This document shows, piece by piece, positions 42,264 through 50,807 of a stretch of DNA of 64,000 nucleotides. The position numbers and the translations under genes are program-made. Source of the DNA: Brevibacterium picturae (GTDB lineage Bacteria > Actinomycetota > Actinomycetes > Actinomycetales > Brevibacteriaceae); NCBI RefSeq assembly GCF_900105045.1, contig NZ_LT629739.1, forward strand, positions 372,001 to 436,000, written 5' to 3'. Each line of letters opens with the position of its first letter. The stretch's first letter is position 1. A model generated the notes under the pieces. It searched no databases and was not told the DNA's origin. It was given only the letters and a program-made list of their open reading frames with translations.

Positions 42264-42274
42264 GTCTCAGCAGG

Positions 42275-42418
42275 TCAGGTGAAGATGCTCACTCCGCCTG
42301 GTCCGACGAGGCAACCGATGACGATGAGGATGATGCCCCACACGATCTGCTTACGGAAAATTGCGAAGATGCCCGAAATGACGAGCAGTGCTGCGATGAT
42401 CCAGAGAATAATAGCCAT
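42275..42418 (-). CDS. GPGG-motif small membrane protein
   Basis: A 47-residue protein with two short hydrophobic stretches (MAIILWIIAALLVISGIFAI and IVWGIILIVIGCLVGPGG) ending GPGGVSIFT. The arrangement, with the GPGGxSxF tail, matches a small membrane protein family of actinobacteria named after this motif. An AGGAAGG and an AGGG stretch lie upstream of the ATG at 42418. It begins just after the strong hairpin and runs toward it. The role is unknown; the match is from memory of the motif. Confidence 0.72.
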   Translation of the reverse strand: MAIILWIIAALLVISGIFAIFRKQIVWGIILIVIGCLVGPGGVSIFT

Positions 42419-42518
42419 TGCCCTGACCCTTCCTCAGATGTTTCAAAGTGGGTGTTTCACCGACAGGGTGATGCGCCTGTCGGAGCTTGGGAGCATCCTT
42501 CAGTGCCGCGGTGTACTT

Positions 42519-43880
42519 TCAGTGACGCGGTGAGTCCGGATCCTCGAAGGTTCTCCGTTCGGTGGCTCGAGGATCATAGCTGCGATCGGTCAAGCGGGGG
42601 TCGTCTTCGGGAGCACGAGGCGCGCCACGATCATCGGCAACTGGGCGGTCCGAGCGATCGGCCGGCCTGGAGCGCATTCCGTAGTCCGCTTCGTACGAAT
42701 CGCGGTCGGCAATCGGCCGCTGGTCGGCAACAGGTTGACCGTCACCAACGGGCTGGCGGTCACCAACGGGCTGGCCGGTGTCGACCAGACGCTGATCGGC
42801 CGCAGGGCGCTGCGGCTGGTCGTCGACTACCGGAGGCTGATCGGCAGTCGGGCGCGGCTGGTCAGTGACCGGGCGCTGTGGCTCGCCGACACGGGGTTCG
42901 TTCGCCGCCGGATGACCGTCGGCTACCGGCTGACCGTTACCAACTGGGGGCTGGCCCGCGACGGGCTGACCATCAGCAACGGGCCGGCTGTTATCGACTG
43001 GACGCTGGTCGGCAACGGGGCGCTGCTGGTCGGCGACGGGCTGGTCATAATCGACCGGGCGCTGGTCGGCAACCGGGCGCTGGTCAGCGACGGGTTCACC
43101 AGCGGGAACGGGCTGGCCGTTGTCGACCCGACGCTGGTCAGCATTGGGCTGCCTCTCGGCAACGGGCTGGCCATCATTGACTGGGTGCTGTGGCTGACCT
43201 TCAGCCACCGGGCGCTGATCGGCCATGGGACGCTCCGGCTGACCTTCGGCCACGGGACGCTGCTGGTCAGCGACCGGGCGCGGTTGGTCGACGATACGGG
43301 GATCGTGGCCGGCCTGAGGTTCGTCAGGCACCGGTCGACCGTCATTCGCGACACGACCGTCGCCAGCCACAGGCGGAGCGTCGGGATGGCGTTCGTCCGC
43401 GCCCGGGCCGTTTCCGGCAACTGCTGCTCCGGTGCCTGCAGCGGCTCCTGCTCCGGCACCCGCGGCCGCACCGGGTGCGGCTTTCTGGTTGCCGTGGGCG
43501 TCCACGTCGGGATCGAGTTCATCAGCCTTCTTGAGCTGATCTTCATGCTCGAGGCGCTGCTCGCGGGCGAGACGATCACGTTCGGCGGCATCGGCATCCA
43601 GCTTCTCCGCCTCGGCGGCCTTGCGCTTGGCTTCTGCGGCCTGAACCTCGGCGTCGGCATCGGCCTTCTTCGCCTCGGCCTTGCGACGCTCTGCGTCCGC
43701 TTCCCGAGCATGAACTTCATGCTCGGACTCGGCGCTTTCCTGGCGGATCCGTGCTGCTTCCTTGCGCTGGTGTTCGCGCTTCTTAGCTGCAGCCTTACGA
43801 CTGACCGCGATAATGATGCCGACGACAATCAGAACTACGACGATCGCAACGACTATCCAGATGATGGTAGTTGTACTCAT
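42519..43880 (-). CDS. Membrane-anchored coiled-coil and Pro/Val/Ala/Asp/Gln repeat protein
   Basis: A 453-residue protein with three parts. One membrane helix (~6-27, IIWIVVAIVVVLIVVGIIIA) is followed by a charged coiled coil (~33-125, with KAEAKKADADAEVQAAEAKR) and an Ala/Gly patch. Then comes a ~250-residue low-complexity region of units such as PVADQRPVADQ and GQPVADG. The C-terminus is acidic/basic mixed (DRSYDPRATERRTFEDPDS). The repeats look expanded and extended on the inside or outside of the cell; topology is not clear. AAGGAG precedes the ATG at 43880. No function is recognised. An equally long plus-strand frame here is antisense. Confidence 0.72.
   Translation of the reverse strand: MSTTTIIWIVVAIVVVLIVVGIIIAVSRKAAAKKREHQRKEAARIRQESAESEHEVHAREADAERRKAEAKKADADAEVQAAEAKRKAAEAEKLDADAAERDRLAREQRLEHEDQLKKADELDPDVDAHGNQKAAPGAAAGAGAGAAAGTGAAVAGNGPGADERHPDAPPVAGDGRVANDGRPVPDEPQAGHDPRIVDQPRPVADQQRPVAEGQPERPMADQRPVAEGQPQHPVNDGQPVAERQPNADQRRVDNGQPVPAGEPVADQRPVADQRPVDYDQPVADQQRPVADQRPVDNSRPVADGQPVAGQPPVGNGQPVADGHPAANEPRVGEPQRPVTDQPRPTADQPPVVDDQPQRPAADQRLVDTGQPVGDRQPVGDGQPVADQRPIADRDSYEADYGMRSRPADRSDRPVADDRGAPRAPEDDPRLTDRSYDPRATERRTFEDPDSPRH
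42700..43350. repeat. Degenerate repeats coding for the PVADQRP-type region
   Basis: Plus-strand units close to GGGCTGGTCGGCAACNGG recur at about 18-30 base spacing over more than 600 bases, on the minus strand encoding (P)VADQ/NGQPV units. Spacing is irregular but always in frame, which points to selection on the protein or repeated slippage. Confidence 0.8.
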
Positions 43881-44065
43881 GCGCTTTCTCCTTGCTGCCT
43901 ATTCGGTTCTCATTGATCATGTGGATCCGATCAACAGGATGAATTCATAGTTGCACGGCGTATCCCACCTGACAAGGGCATTCAGGAAGCCGATCAGGGT
44001 GTGTCGGTGGTTTCAGATCGGCAAAACGTCTTGTGCACCCCACCTCCCCGTCTACCATTGGCGGC

Positions 44066-44806
44066 ATGCGTGAGATCCAATCCGAGGCTTCCGCAGCTAC
44101 GCGTTCGACCGCCATTGCAGCGATCTGCTGGATTCTCGCCGGCATCGTCTATCTCCTTGCCGAGGCCATCACTGCCTCTGCATTCCCTCACTATTCGTAT
44201 GCGATGAACTACATCAGCGACCTCGGCGTGCCCGACGTCGAAATGTTGGGCAATCGAGCCATTGATTCGCCGCTGCACATGGTCATCAACATCGTCTTCG
44301 TGGTCCAGGGTCTGCTGTTCGCCGCAGCGTCTATATGTATGGTTCGCGGTTCAGGGCCGGTCCTGCGACTGCCGATCATCACCTTCGCCTTCTTTCACGC
44401 CCTGGGAATGGTGCTCATTGCCGTGGTCAACGGCGGTCAGCACAACAACGAGCTCGGCCTCGGCTGGGTCCATCTCCTCGGCGCGCTCTTCGCCTTCCTC
44501 GGTGGGCACCTGACCGCGATCTGTGTCGGCATCTCCCTGCTGTTGAGTCGGCGCAGCTCCTTTGGCCGTCCCAGCCGCCTCATCGGTGTCATCAGCGTCG
44601 TGATCGGCCTCATCGGGATTCTCGGCATCGTCATGCTCCAGGTCGATGTACGAGCCGTGCCGCGGACTGTCCTTCCCGATGGGGTGTGGGAGCGCATCGG
44701 CATGTACGCGATCATCGTGTGGGAAATCGGATATGGAGCCCTCCTTCTCAGCAGACTGCGCACGCACACGCCACTGTCGGACAGGTCGGCCACGGCCTTA
44801 AACTGA
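44066..44806 (+). CDS. DUF998-family membrane protein
   Basis: A 246-residue protein with six or seven helices, from AAICWILAGIVYLLAEAITA through GYGALLLSRLRTH. The YAMNYISDLGVP segment after the first helix and HMVINIVFVVQGLLFA are typical of DUF998 (hypothetical membrane protein family). Function unknown. A TTGTGC/TACCAT promoter with 16-bp spacing (44031-44058) ends seven bases before the ATG at 44066, suggesting a leaderless message; a GTG at 44033 is an alternative start. Confidence 0.8.
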   Translation: MREIQSEASAATRSTAIAAICWILAGIVYLLAEAITASAFPHYSYAMNYISDLGVPDVEMLGNRAIDSPLHMVINIVFVVQGLLFAAASICMVRGSGPVLRLPIITFAFFHALGMVLIAVVNGGQHNNELGLGWVHLLGALFAFLGGHLTAICVGISLLLSRRSSFGRPSRLIGVISVVIGLIGILGIVMLQVDVRAVPRTVLPDGVWERIGMYAIIVWEIGYGALLLSRLRTHTPLSDRSATALN

Positions 44807-44850
44807 TGTCAGACCCCAACGGAGCGAGTCCGATCCGGAAAGGCAGCCCG

Positions 44851-45750
44851 ATGCCGATCACCAGTACTGATGCCACAGCCATCCGCGAACTTGCGCAAGC
44901 CCACGGCCTCGACATCGTCCCCGAGACCATCGCAGTCAATGAGCTCGGCCTCGACTTCCAGGTCGCCATCGCCGAGGCGGTCGACGGTCAGTCCTGGGTG
45001 CTGAGGATCCCCCGCCGCCCGGATGTCACCGATCGCGCCGCCGTCGAGGGCCGTTTCCTGAGTGCGATTGCGCCCCATCTCAGCGTCGCGGTTCCCGATT
45101 GGCGGGTCCACACCGCCGAGCTCATCGCCTATCCCCTCCTGCCCGGTGAGCCGGGTTTGACGATCGATGACCAGGGTCAGCCGCAGTGGCACTTCGATGT
45201 CGAAGCCGACGAGTATGCGCAGTCCCTCGGCGATTTCCTCGCCGAGCTCCACACTGTCGATCCCGCGGTTGTTCGCGCCTCGGGCATCACCGAGCACTCC
45301 CCCGCCGAGGTGCGGCAGCGCAAGCGCGATGACATCGCTCGCGTCGTGGCCGAGTTCGATGTGGCCCGAAGTCTGCGTGATCGGTGGAATGCGTGGCTCG
45401 ACGATGACTCCTATTGGCCCACGCTCACGGTCGTGACGCACGGTGAGGTGTATCCGGCGCATCAGCTCATGGACGGTGCGAGGAATCTCAGCATTCTCGA
45501 CTGGACGACGGCCGCGATCGGCGATCCGGCCAGGGATTTCATGATCCACCACGCCAGCGTCTCGGCCGAGGCCTTCAATGCAACGATCAAACACTATGTG
45601 GACAACGGCGGCAGAGTCTGGCCGAGATTCGCCGAGCACTGCGGCGAACTGTTCTCCACCTCGCCGGTGGAGCTCGGACTCTACGCACTGCAGACCGGCA
45701 ACAGTGATCATCTGGAGGCTGCGATAACGCAGCTGGACTCCACCGAATGA
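44851..45750 (+). CDS. Macrolide 2'-phosphotransferase, Mph(H)-like
   Basis: A 299-residue aminoglycoside-phosphotransferase-fold kinase that phosphorylates the desosamine 2'-OH of macrolides. Motifs are WVLRIPRRPDV (Lys/Arg of the ATP site, ~50-60), VVTHGEVYPAHQL (~195-207, the catalytic-loop motif, here with Glu for Asp) and ILDWTTAAIGDPARDF (~217-232, magnesium Asp). The family is part of the chromosome in Brachybacterium and related Micrococcales, and no mobile element adjoins it. AAAGG lies nine bases before the ATG. It follows the DUF998 gene and is 18 bases before the flavoprotein. Confidence 0.86.
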   Translation: MPITSTDATAIRELAQAHGLDIVPETIAVNELGLDFQVAIAEAVDGQSWVLRIPRRPDVTDRAAVEGRFLSAIAPHLSVAVPDWRVHTAELIAYPLLPGEPGLTIDDQGQPQWHFDVEADEYAQSLGDFLAELHTVDPAVVRASGITEHSPAEVRQRKRDDIARVVAEFDVARSLRDRWNAWLDDDSYWPTLTVVTHGEVYPAHQLMDGARNLSILDWTTAAIGDPARDFMIHHASVSAEAFNATIKHYVDNGGRVWPRFAEHCGELFSTSPVELGLYALQTGNSDHLEAAITQLDSTE

Positions 45751-45768
45751 CGGAAGCGCAGGACTGAT

Positions 45769-47223
45769 ATGAGTACCGAAGACGTCAACACCGACAACGC
45801 TGAAACGCTGACCACCGATGTCATCGTCATCGGTGGCGGCCCGGTTGGTGAGAACGCGGCCCAGTACGCGACCGAAGACTCTGTTCTTGAGGCGGTCATC
45901 ATCGAGGAGGAGCTGCTGGGCGGTGAGTGCTCGTACTTTGCATGCATCCCTTCGAAGACGATGCTGCGCACCATCGAACTTGCCCACGCGACACAACACC
46001 TGGATGGCCTCGACGGTGCACGCATCGATGGTGATGCGCTGATGAAGCGGCGCGATGAGTGGGTTTCTCATTACGATGACACGGGCCAGATCGACTGGGC
46101 CCAAGGGGCCGGTCTGCGAGTCGAACGCGGCCACGCGCAGCTCATCGGTGATCGGCGAGTCCTGATCAACGAACCGAAGCCGGTGGTCGTAGAAGCTCGG
46201 CATGCTGTCGTCATTGCCACTGGTTCTCAGCCCACCGTGCCGTCGACGTTTGTCGATGTCGCGCCTTGGTTGTCCCGCGACGCTACCGGCGTTCGGGAGG
46301 TGCCGGAGACGTTGCTCATCGTCGGTGGCGGTGTAGTTGCTGTGGAGGCTGCGACCTGGATGGCAGCTCTGGGTACTCACGTGCGGATGCTCGTGCGCGG
46401 CGACGGCCTTCTGTCCGGCCAGGAACCGTTCGCAGGAGACCATGTCGCCCAGGCACTTGGGAATGCGGGAGTCACTATCGACCTGGGGACCTCGGTGGAT
46501 TCTTGCTACCGTCCGGGTGCCAAGGACACCGGGCTGGGCCGGATCCACGGTGGGCAGGTCACGGTGCAGACGCTCGGCCCCACCGGAGAGTCCACCGTCA
46601 CAGCAGATGAAATCCTGGTCGCGACGGGGCGACAGCCTCGACTCAATGATCTCGGACTCGAGAGCGTGGGACTCACTGACGAGGACGTCACCGCGGGACG
46701 CTTGCCCGATTGGCTGCATGCCGTCGGGGATGCCAGTGGTGAAGCGCAGCTGACTCATTGGGGCAAGTACCAGGCGCGAGTGGTTGGCGCACAGGTCCGG
46801 GCCCGCGCCACAGGCGAACGGTCCGAATCTGTCCCGGAGAACGTGCCGGCGCCGCAAGTCGTCTACAGCGACCCCCAGGTCACCTCGGTGGGAATGACGG
46901 AGGCCGAAGCACGCAAAGACGGGCACGAGGTCGAGGTCTCCCAGCTGCCGTACAACAGCAGCGCCGGAACATCGCTTCTGCGCGATGATGCCACCGGCAC
47001 GGCACAGATCGTGGTCGATGCCCGCTCTGGGATGCTCCTCGGAGCCGCGTTCGTCGGCCCAGATGCGGCCGAACTGATCCATCCGGCGACAGTCGCGATC
47101 GTCGGGAACCTGCCCGTGCATGTGCTGCGCCACGCGGTTCCAAGCTTCCCTGCGGCCTCGGAACTGTGGCTGCCGTTATTGGAGGGCCTGCCTCGGCGGT
47201 TGCGACTGCCCGACCGCGAGTGA
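45769..47223 (+). CDS. FAD-dependent pyridine-nucleotide disulfide oxidoreductase
   Basis: A 484-residue flavoprotein of the dihydrolipoamide-dehydrogenase/mercuric-reductase group. FAD fold VIVIGGGPVGENAA (~18-31), redox pair Cys54/Cys59 (GGECSYFACIPSKTML), NAD fold LLIVGGGVVAVEAATWM (~184-200), and HAVGDASGEAQL. The usual C-terminal HPT-x3-E dyad is replaced by HAVPSFPAASELW, as in a group of actinobacterial mercuric-reductase-like proteins without known substrate. An AGGA site precedes the ATG. It is probably co-transcribed with the macrolide kinase but need not be related to it. Confidence 0.87.
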   Translation: MSTEDVNTDNAETLTTDVIVIGGGPVGENAAQYATEDSVLEAVIIEEELLGGECSYFACIPSKTMLRTIELAHATQHLDGLDGARIDGDALMKRRDEWVSHYDDTGQIDWAQGAGLRVERGHAQLIGDRRVLINEPKPVVVEARHAVVIATGSQPTVPSTFVDVAPWLSRDATGVREVPETLLIVGGGVVAVEAATWMAALGTHVRMLVRGDGLLSGQEPFAGDHVAQALGNAGVTIDLGTSVDSCYRPGAKDTGLGRIHGGQVTVQTLGPTGESTVTADEILVATGRQPRLNDLGLESVGLTDEDVTAGRLPDWLHAVGDASGEAQLTHWGKYQARVVGAQVRARATGERSESVPENVPAPQVVYSDPQVTSVGMTEAEARKDGHEVEVSQLPYNSSAGTSLLRDDATGTAQIVVDARSGMLLGAAFVGPDAAELIHPATVAIVGNLPVHVLRHAVPSFPAASELWLPLLEGLPRRLRLPDRE

Positions 47224-47298
47224 CGACGCCGATCCCCTGGGCCCGTTGCTTCCCTTTGTACAAATCTGATCAACCGCCCATTGGTGGACATGACGGTT

Positions 47299-47333
47299 CG
47301 GCGAAACTGTTCAATAAGGGACGGCGAAACTGT
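47299..47333. repeat. 12-bp direct repeat upstream of the fructosamine kinase gene
   Basis: CGGCGAAACTGT occurs at 47299-47310 and again at 47322-47333, 23 bases apart, just before the kinase ATG at 47350. A -10-like TAATCT overlaps the end of the second copy. Possibly a regulator site. Confidence 0.4.
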
Positions 47334-47349
47334 AATCTTGGGTAGGGCC

Positions 47350-48138
47350 ATGGAAATTTACGTCAAGCAACGCACCGGCGCCCCACGCGGGTTCTTCGCC
47401 GCCGAGGCTGCCGGTCTCGAATGGCTGGCCGAGCCGGATGTCATGCCCGTCGTCGGCGTCATCGATCACGATAAGACGAGTCTGCGACTCGACCGCGTCG
47501 AAGAGACCAGCCCGGATGCGCATTCGGCCTTCGCTTTCGGCCGTCGGCTCGCTCTTCTCCATGATTCCGGTGCTCCGGCTTTCGGCTGGGCACCAGCTGA
47601 ACCAGCGTGGTTCGGTCCGCTCGAGGCTCCGTTCGAAGTTGAGGTCGCATCATGCGCTTCGTTCACCGAGCTCTGGGTGGCGACCCGGTTGGAGCCGGTG
47701 GCGACCGACATCGCCGATCAACTGTCGAAGGACGACCAGGCGACCATCACCTCGGCGATCAACGCCATCGCCGGCGGCGCCTTTGACGGGATCGCCGGAC
47801 AAGGCACAGAGGCTCCTGCCAGGGTCCACGGTGACCTTTGGGCCGGAAACCTCATGTGGACGCCCAACGGCTGCACCCTCATCGACCCTGCTGCCCATGG
47901 TGGGCACCGCCTCGAGGACCTCGCCATGCTCACACTGTTCGGCACACCGTTCCTCGATGACATCTTCTCCGGCTACGAGGCGGTCCATCCGATGCCGGAT
48001 AGCTGGCGAGACGATCTTCCCGTACACAACTTCTTCGCCCTGCTCGCACACGTCAAGCTCTTCGGCGCAGGCTTCCTCGGGCAGACGCTCAACGCGGCGC
48101 GTGCGATCATCGGCCGGGCCAAAGAACTCAAGGCTTAG
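47350..48138 (+). CDS. Fructosamine kinase family protein
   Basis: A 262-residue kinase of the fructosamine/ketosamine-3-kinase family, which phosphorylates sugar-modified amines so that they fall apart, a protein-deglycation role. Motifs: RVHGDLWAGNLMWTPNG (~180-196, catalytic Asp), LIDPAAHGGHRLEDLAML (~200-217, metal Asp) and FFAAEAAGLEWL (~17-28, nucleotide-binding Glu). The ATG at 47350 has GGTAGGG upstream. It ends at a hairpin terminator. Confidence 0.9.
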   Translation: MEIYVKQRTGAPRGFFAAEAAGLEWLAEPDVMPVVGVIDHDKTSLRLDRVEETSPDAHSAFAFGRRLALLHDSGAPAFGWAPAEPAWFGPLEAPFEVEVASCASFTELWVATRLEPVATDIADQLSKDDQATITSAINAIAGGAFDGIAGQGTEAPARVHGDLWAGNLMWTPNGCTLIDPAAHGGHRLEDLAMLTLFGTPFLDDIFSGYEAVHPMPDSWRDDLPVHNFFALLAHVKLFGAGFLGQTLNAARAIIGRAKELKA

Positions 48139-48147
48139 ACAAATATG

Positions 48148-48186
48148 GGGAGCGGCTCGATCCCAAAGCTGGACCGAGCCGCTCCC
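48148..48186. terminator. Hairpin terminator between convergent genes
   Basis: GGGAGCGGCTCG and CGAGCCGCTCCC pair perfectly over 12 bp with a 15-base loop, nine bases after the fructosamine kinase stop. Confidence 0.8.
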
Positions 48187-48257
48187 TGCGCGAAGCCACG
48201 ATGGCTCCGTAGCCGTATTCGCACCACATCGTGCCAATGCGACTGTCGTATGTGCGC

Positions 48258-49145
48258 CTACTTCAGCGAGATCTCGATCGGGTCGGAGAAGATGCCGCCT
48301 TCGAAGGAGAGCCGATCGGGGTTGACGTCCTCAGGCACGTCGTAGACCAGTACACCCTCGGCGGTATTGCCGGGGTTGATCTCTTCGAGGAAGAGGAGGG
48401 AGTTCTCGTCGACGTAGATGCCGGCTTCGGAGTCGGTGGAGTAGGTGTTGCCTGACTCGTCGCCGAGCTTGATGTTGTCTTCGAAGAAGTAGTCCGGCTC
48501 CGACTCTGTGTTCTTCACCGACAGCGCCACCGTGACGAACTGTCCCTGGGCCTCGGCACCCATGAACTCGTCACCGACCGATGCCACACCGTCTTCGACC
48601 TTGTTGACGGTGATTTCCCATCCGTCGGCCGTGACCGCATCGCCGATGCCATACTCGGCCGTCGCCGCAGCAGGATCGTCCCCACCGTCGTCGGCAGGTG
48701 CCTTCTCATCCTTCTGCTCGGCGCCCGCGACCTTCTCCTCTTGTGCAGACGAGGCACCGGCTTCATCGGCTGTGTCCTCTCCGCCGCCACCAAGCGCGCT
48801 GAACATCGCGATGACAACGATGATGGCAAGAAGCCAGAACCACCAGCGTTTGAGCAGCGGTTTCTTCTGCTTCGCCGGCTTCTGACCGTAGGGTCCGCCG
48901 ACGTACCCCTGCTGTCGTGGATGCTCACCTGGGTAGCCGGGCTGCGCTCCGGGGTATCCCTGCGCCGAGCCTGCGGCCGGGAACGACCCCGAGGTGAGGC
49001 CCGCGCCGTTCGCTCCGAGCTGGTTGGGGCCGGACTGCGCGTACTGCGGCGCCCACTGCTGAGGGCCTGCCGACTGGGAGCCGGGTTGCTGAGGACCTGG
49101 CTCCTGGGGCTGGCCGGGGTTCTGGGGTGCGTGTGGGTTGGACAT
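48258..49145 (-). CDS. DUF4352 domain membrane protein
   Basis: A 295-residue protein. A Gln/Pro/Gly-rich cytoplasmic N-terminus of about 100 residues (QNPGQPQEPGPQQPGSQ; GYPGAQPGYPGEHP) precedes one membrane helix (~108-125, WWFWLLAIIVVIAMFSAL), an acidic/Ala linker and a C-terminal DUF4352 beta-sandwich (GWEITVNKVEDG; FVTVALSVKNTESEP; SLLFLEEINPGNTAEGVLVY). DUF4352 is an immunoprotective-antigen-like (Mpr-type) extracellular domain of unknown function. AAGGAG lies seven bases before the ATG at 49145. Confidence 0.85.
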   Translation of the reverse strand: MSNPHAPQNPGQPQEPGPQQPGSQSAGPQQWAPQYAQSGPNQLGANGAGLTSGSFPAAGSAQGYPGAQPGYPGEHPRQQGYVGGPYGQKPAKQKKPLLKRWWFWLLAIIVVIAMFSALGGGGEDTADEAGASSAQEEKVAGAEQKDEKAPADDGGDDPAAATAEYGIGDAVTADGWEITVNKVEDGVASVGDEFMGAEAQGQFVTVALSVKNTESEPDYFFEDNIKLGDESGNTYSTDSEAGIYVDENSLLFLEEINPGNTAEGVLVYDVPEDVNPDRLSFEGGIFSDPIEISLK

Positions 49146-49239
49146 GATGCTCCTTGAAAGACTGCCGGAAAAGGCTGTGACGTGCTGACTCGTCAAGCCT
49201 CGCGGGTTCGCAGGATTTCCACGTCCACCTATTGGATCG

Positions 49240-49284
49240 AACCGACTAGCCGATCGGTTGAGTCGGTCCACCCAATGGGTGGAC
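49240..49284. promoter_or_regulatory. 19-bp palindrome and second dyad upstream of a kinase gene
   Basis: GTCCACCCAATGGGTGGAC (49266-49284) is a perfect 19-bp palindrome ending 34 bases before the kinase GTG at 49319. A second dyad AACCGA (49240-49245) / TCGGTT (49254-49259) lies just upstream, and a half-site GTCCACCTATTGGA is nearby at about 49223. They could be binding sites for the encoded response regulator or another repressor. Confidence 0.6.
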
Positions 49285-49318
49285 TACGTGTGTCAGAGCC
49301 CGCGGCTACTATTCATGT

Positions 49319-50761
49319 GTGTCAGGTCAACCATTTCCTCAGCAGCGCCCTGAGAACCTCGCCCGCCCACGGCGGCGCCGGGTTCCCCAGTGGGTACGCA
49401 TCGCCGTGAGCATCGTCATCGGTGTGATCCTCTTCCTCTTCGGGCTCTTCACCTCGGTGATGGCGCTGACGTCGAACACGTGGGCCTTCGCCGACGGCAT
49501 CATCAGCAACACGGGGATGCTGGCAGTCCTCCTCCTCGTACCTGTGTGGGGAACAGTCTTTCTCCGACACAAGTGGCCCTGGGCCCCCTTCATCGCCGGT
49601 GCCCTGCTCACCATTGGGTGGGGTGATGCCCTCCTGCTGCTCATCGGTCTCTTCCACCTCGTCATCCGCGCATCGAAACGGCAGGCAATCGTCGCCTCGG
49701 CGGCAGCATCGGTCCTGGTCATCGCCTCCACCGTGCGCATGTGCCTGTCACCAGTCCAGCTCAATCCCTTCGCCATCATGTTCCTGCCCGACCCCGAGCA
49801 GATGACGAACCTCGACGCGCCCGCTCCCCCGGCCGATGCGCTGCTGGCCATCACCCTCGTGACCATCGCGGCGGCGATAATCGGACTCGGAACCAGCCTC
49901 GGCGTCGGGTCCCTGCTGCGCCGGACAAAACGAATGAAAGCCGTCGAGACGATCGCTGCGCGTGAGACCCAGCGCAATGATTCCCTGTCCGCCCAGATCG
50001 CCCGCCAATCCGAACGCGAACTCCTCGCCCGCGAACTCCACGACACGCTCTCCCACCGACTCTCGGTCATCTCCCTGCACAGCGGTGCCCTCGAGGTCGG
50101 CGGCAAGGATGATCCCGGTGTTGCCTCGACTGCTTCGGCGCTGCGTCAGGAGGCGCACGCATCCCTGGAAGACCTGCGGCATCTTGTCGGCGGAGTCCGT
50201 GAGGGGACGTTGGCCAATCCCAGTCCGCTGAAGGAGGCGTCGACTCCCCCGAGCCTGACCTCGATGCGTTCGATCCCGCAGCTGGTCGCTTCGGTGCAGT
50301 CCACCGGCACGATCATTCGTCCCTCGATCATCATCCAGGATGTCGAGTCCGCGTCCACGGTCCTCGATCGCGCGGTGTATCGGATCGTCCAGGAGTCGCT
50401 GACGAATGCGATGAAGCATGCCCCTGGTGCGCCAGTGACTCTCGGGGTCACAGTCTCGGCCGATCTCGGGGCCCGGGTCGTCATCGCTAACCCCGCTCCG
50501 CCGACGGCTCAGCGTTTGCAGCATCCACGCAGCATCTCCGCCGAGGCGGGTCCCGGCATTCCGCCCTACCCCACCTCGGCGCCTCGCGTAGGTCCAACCA
50601 ATCCTGGCGCTCAGCAGTCTCTGTCCTCGACAGGTGCCGGCGCCGGTCTCGTCGGAATTCGGGAACGAGTGGCGATGCTCGACGGCGAGGTCTTCATCGG
50701 TGTCCGTGACGGCTCATTCGTCGTCGAGGTGACGCTTCCACCGTTCGAACGTCAGGGCTGA
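49319..50761 (+). CDS. Sensor histidine kinase (HisKA_3/NarL-type)
   Basis: A 480-residue membrane kinase with about five helices (30-50; 60-80; 90-115; 125-140; 175-200). The phosphotransfer helix is ELLARELHDTLSHRLSVISL (His241), followed by a HATPase domain (VYRIVQESLTNAMKHAPGAP; GAGLVGIRERVAMLDGEVF). A Pro/Ala-rich insertion of ~45 residues (TAQRLQHPRSISAEAGPGIP onwards) interrupts the HATPase before its last motif. It is paired with the response regulator 46 bases downstream. The GTG at 49319 is the most plausible start. Confidence 0.9.
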   Translation: MSGQPFPQQRPENLARPRRRRVPQWVRIAVSIVIGVILFLFGLFTSVMALTSNTWAFADGIISNTGMLAVLLLVPVWGTVFLRHKWPWAPFIAGALLTIGWGDALLLLIGLFHLVIRASKRQAIVASAAASVLVIASTVRMCLSPVQLNPFAIMFLPDPEQMTNLDAPAPPADALLAITLVTIAAAIIGLGTSLGVGSLLRRTKRMKAVETIAARETQRNDSLSAQIARQSERELLARELHDTLSHRLSVISLHSGALEVGGKDDPGVASTASALRQEAHASLEDLRHLVGGVREGTLANPSPLKEASTPPSLTSMRSIPQLVASVQSTGTIIRPSIIIQDVESASTVLDRAVYRIVQESLTNAMKHAPGAPVTLGVTVSADLGARVVIANPAPPTAQRLQHPRSISAEAGPGIPPYPTSAPRVGPTNPGAQQSLSSTGAGAGLVGIRERVAMLDGEVFIGVRDGSFVVEVTLPPFERQG

Positions 50762-50807
50762 ACACTCTGAACTATCGATGTCATACCCCTCGGGTAATGT
50801 GTCGACC

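Noticed and set aside
42700..43350. CRISPR or satellite array
   Set aside because: The units are irregular in length, in frame and part of a coding gene.
42735..43916. A 393-codon plus-strand frame full of GNRALV-like repeats
   Set aside because: It mirrors the repeat protein on the minus strand, which has a ribosome site, a membrane helix and a coiled coil; the plus frame has none of these.
44809..47133. A 774-codon open frame on the minus strand
   Set aside because: It is antisense to a convincing macrolide kinase and flavoprotein, its translation is Arg/Gly/Asp/Val-rich without any domain, and long antisense frames are expected in high-GC DNA.
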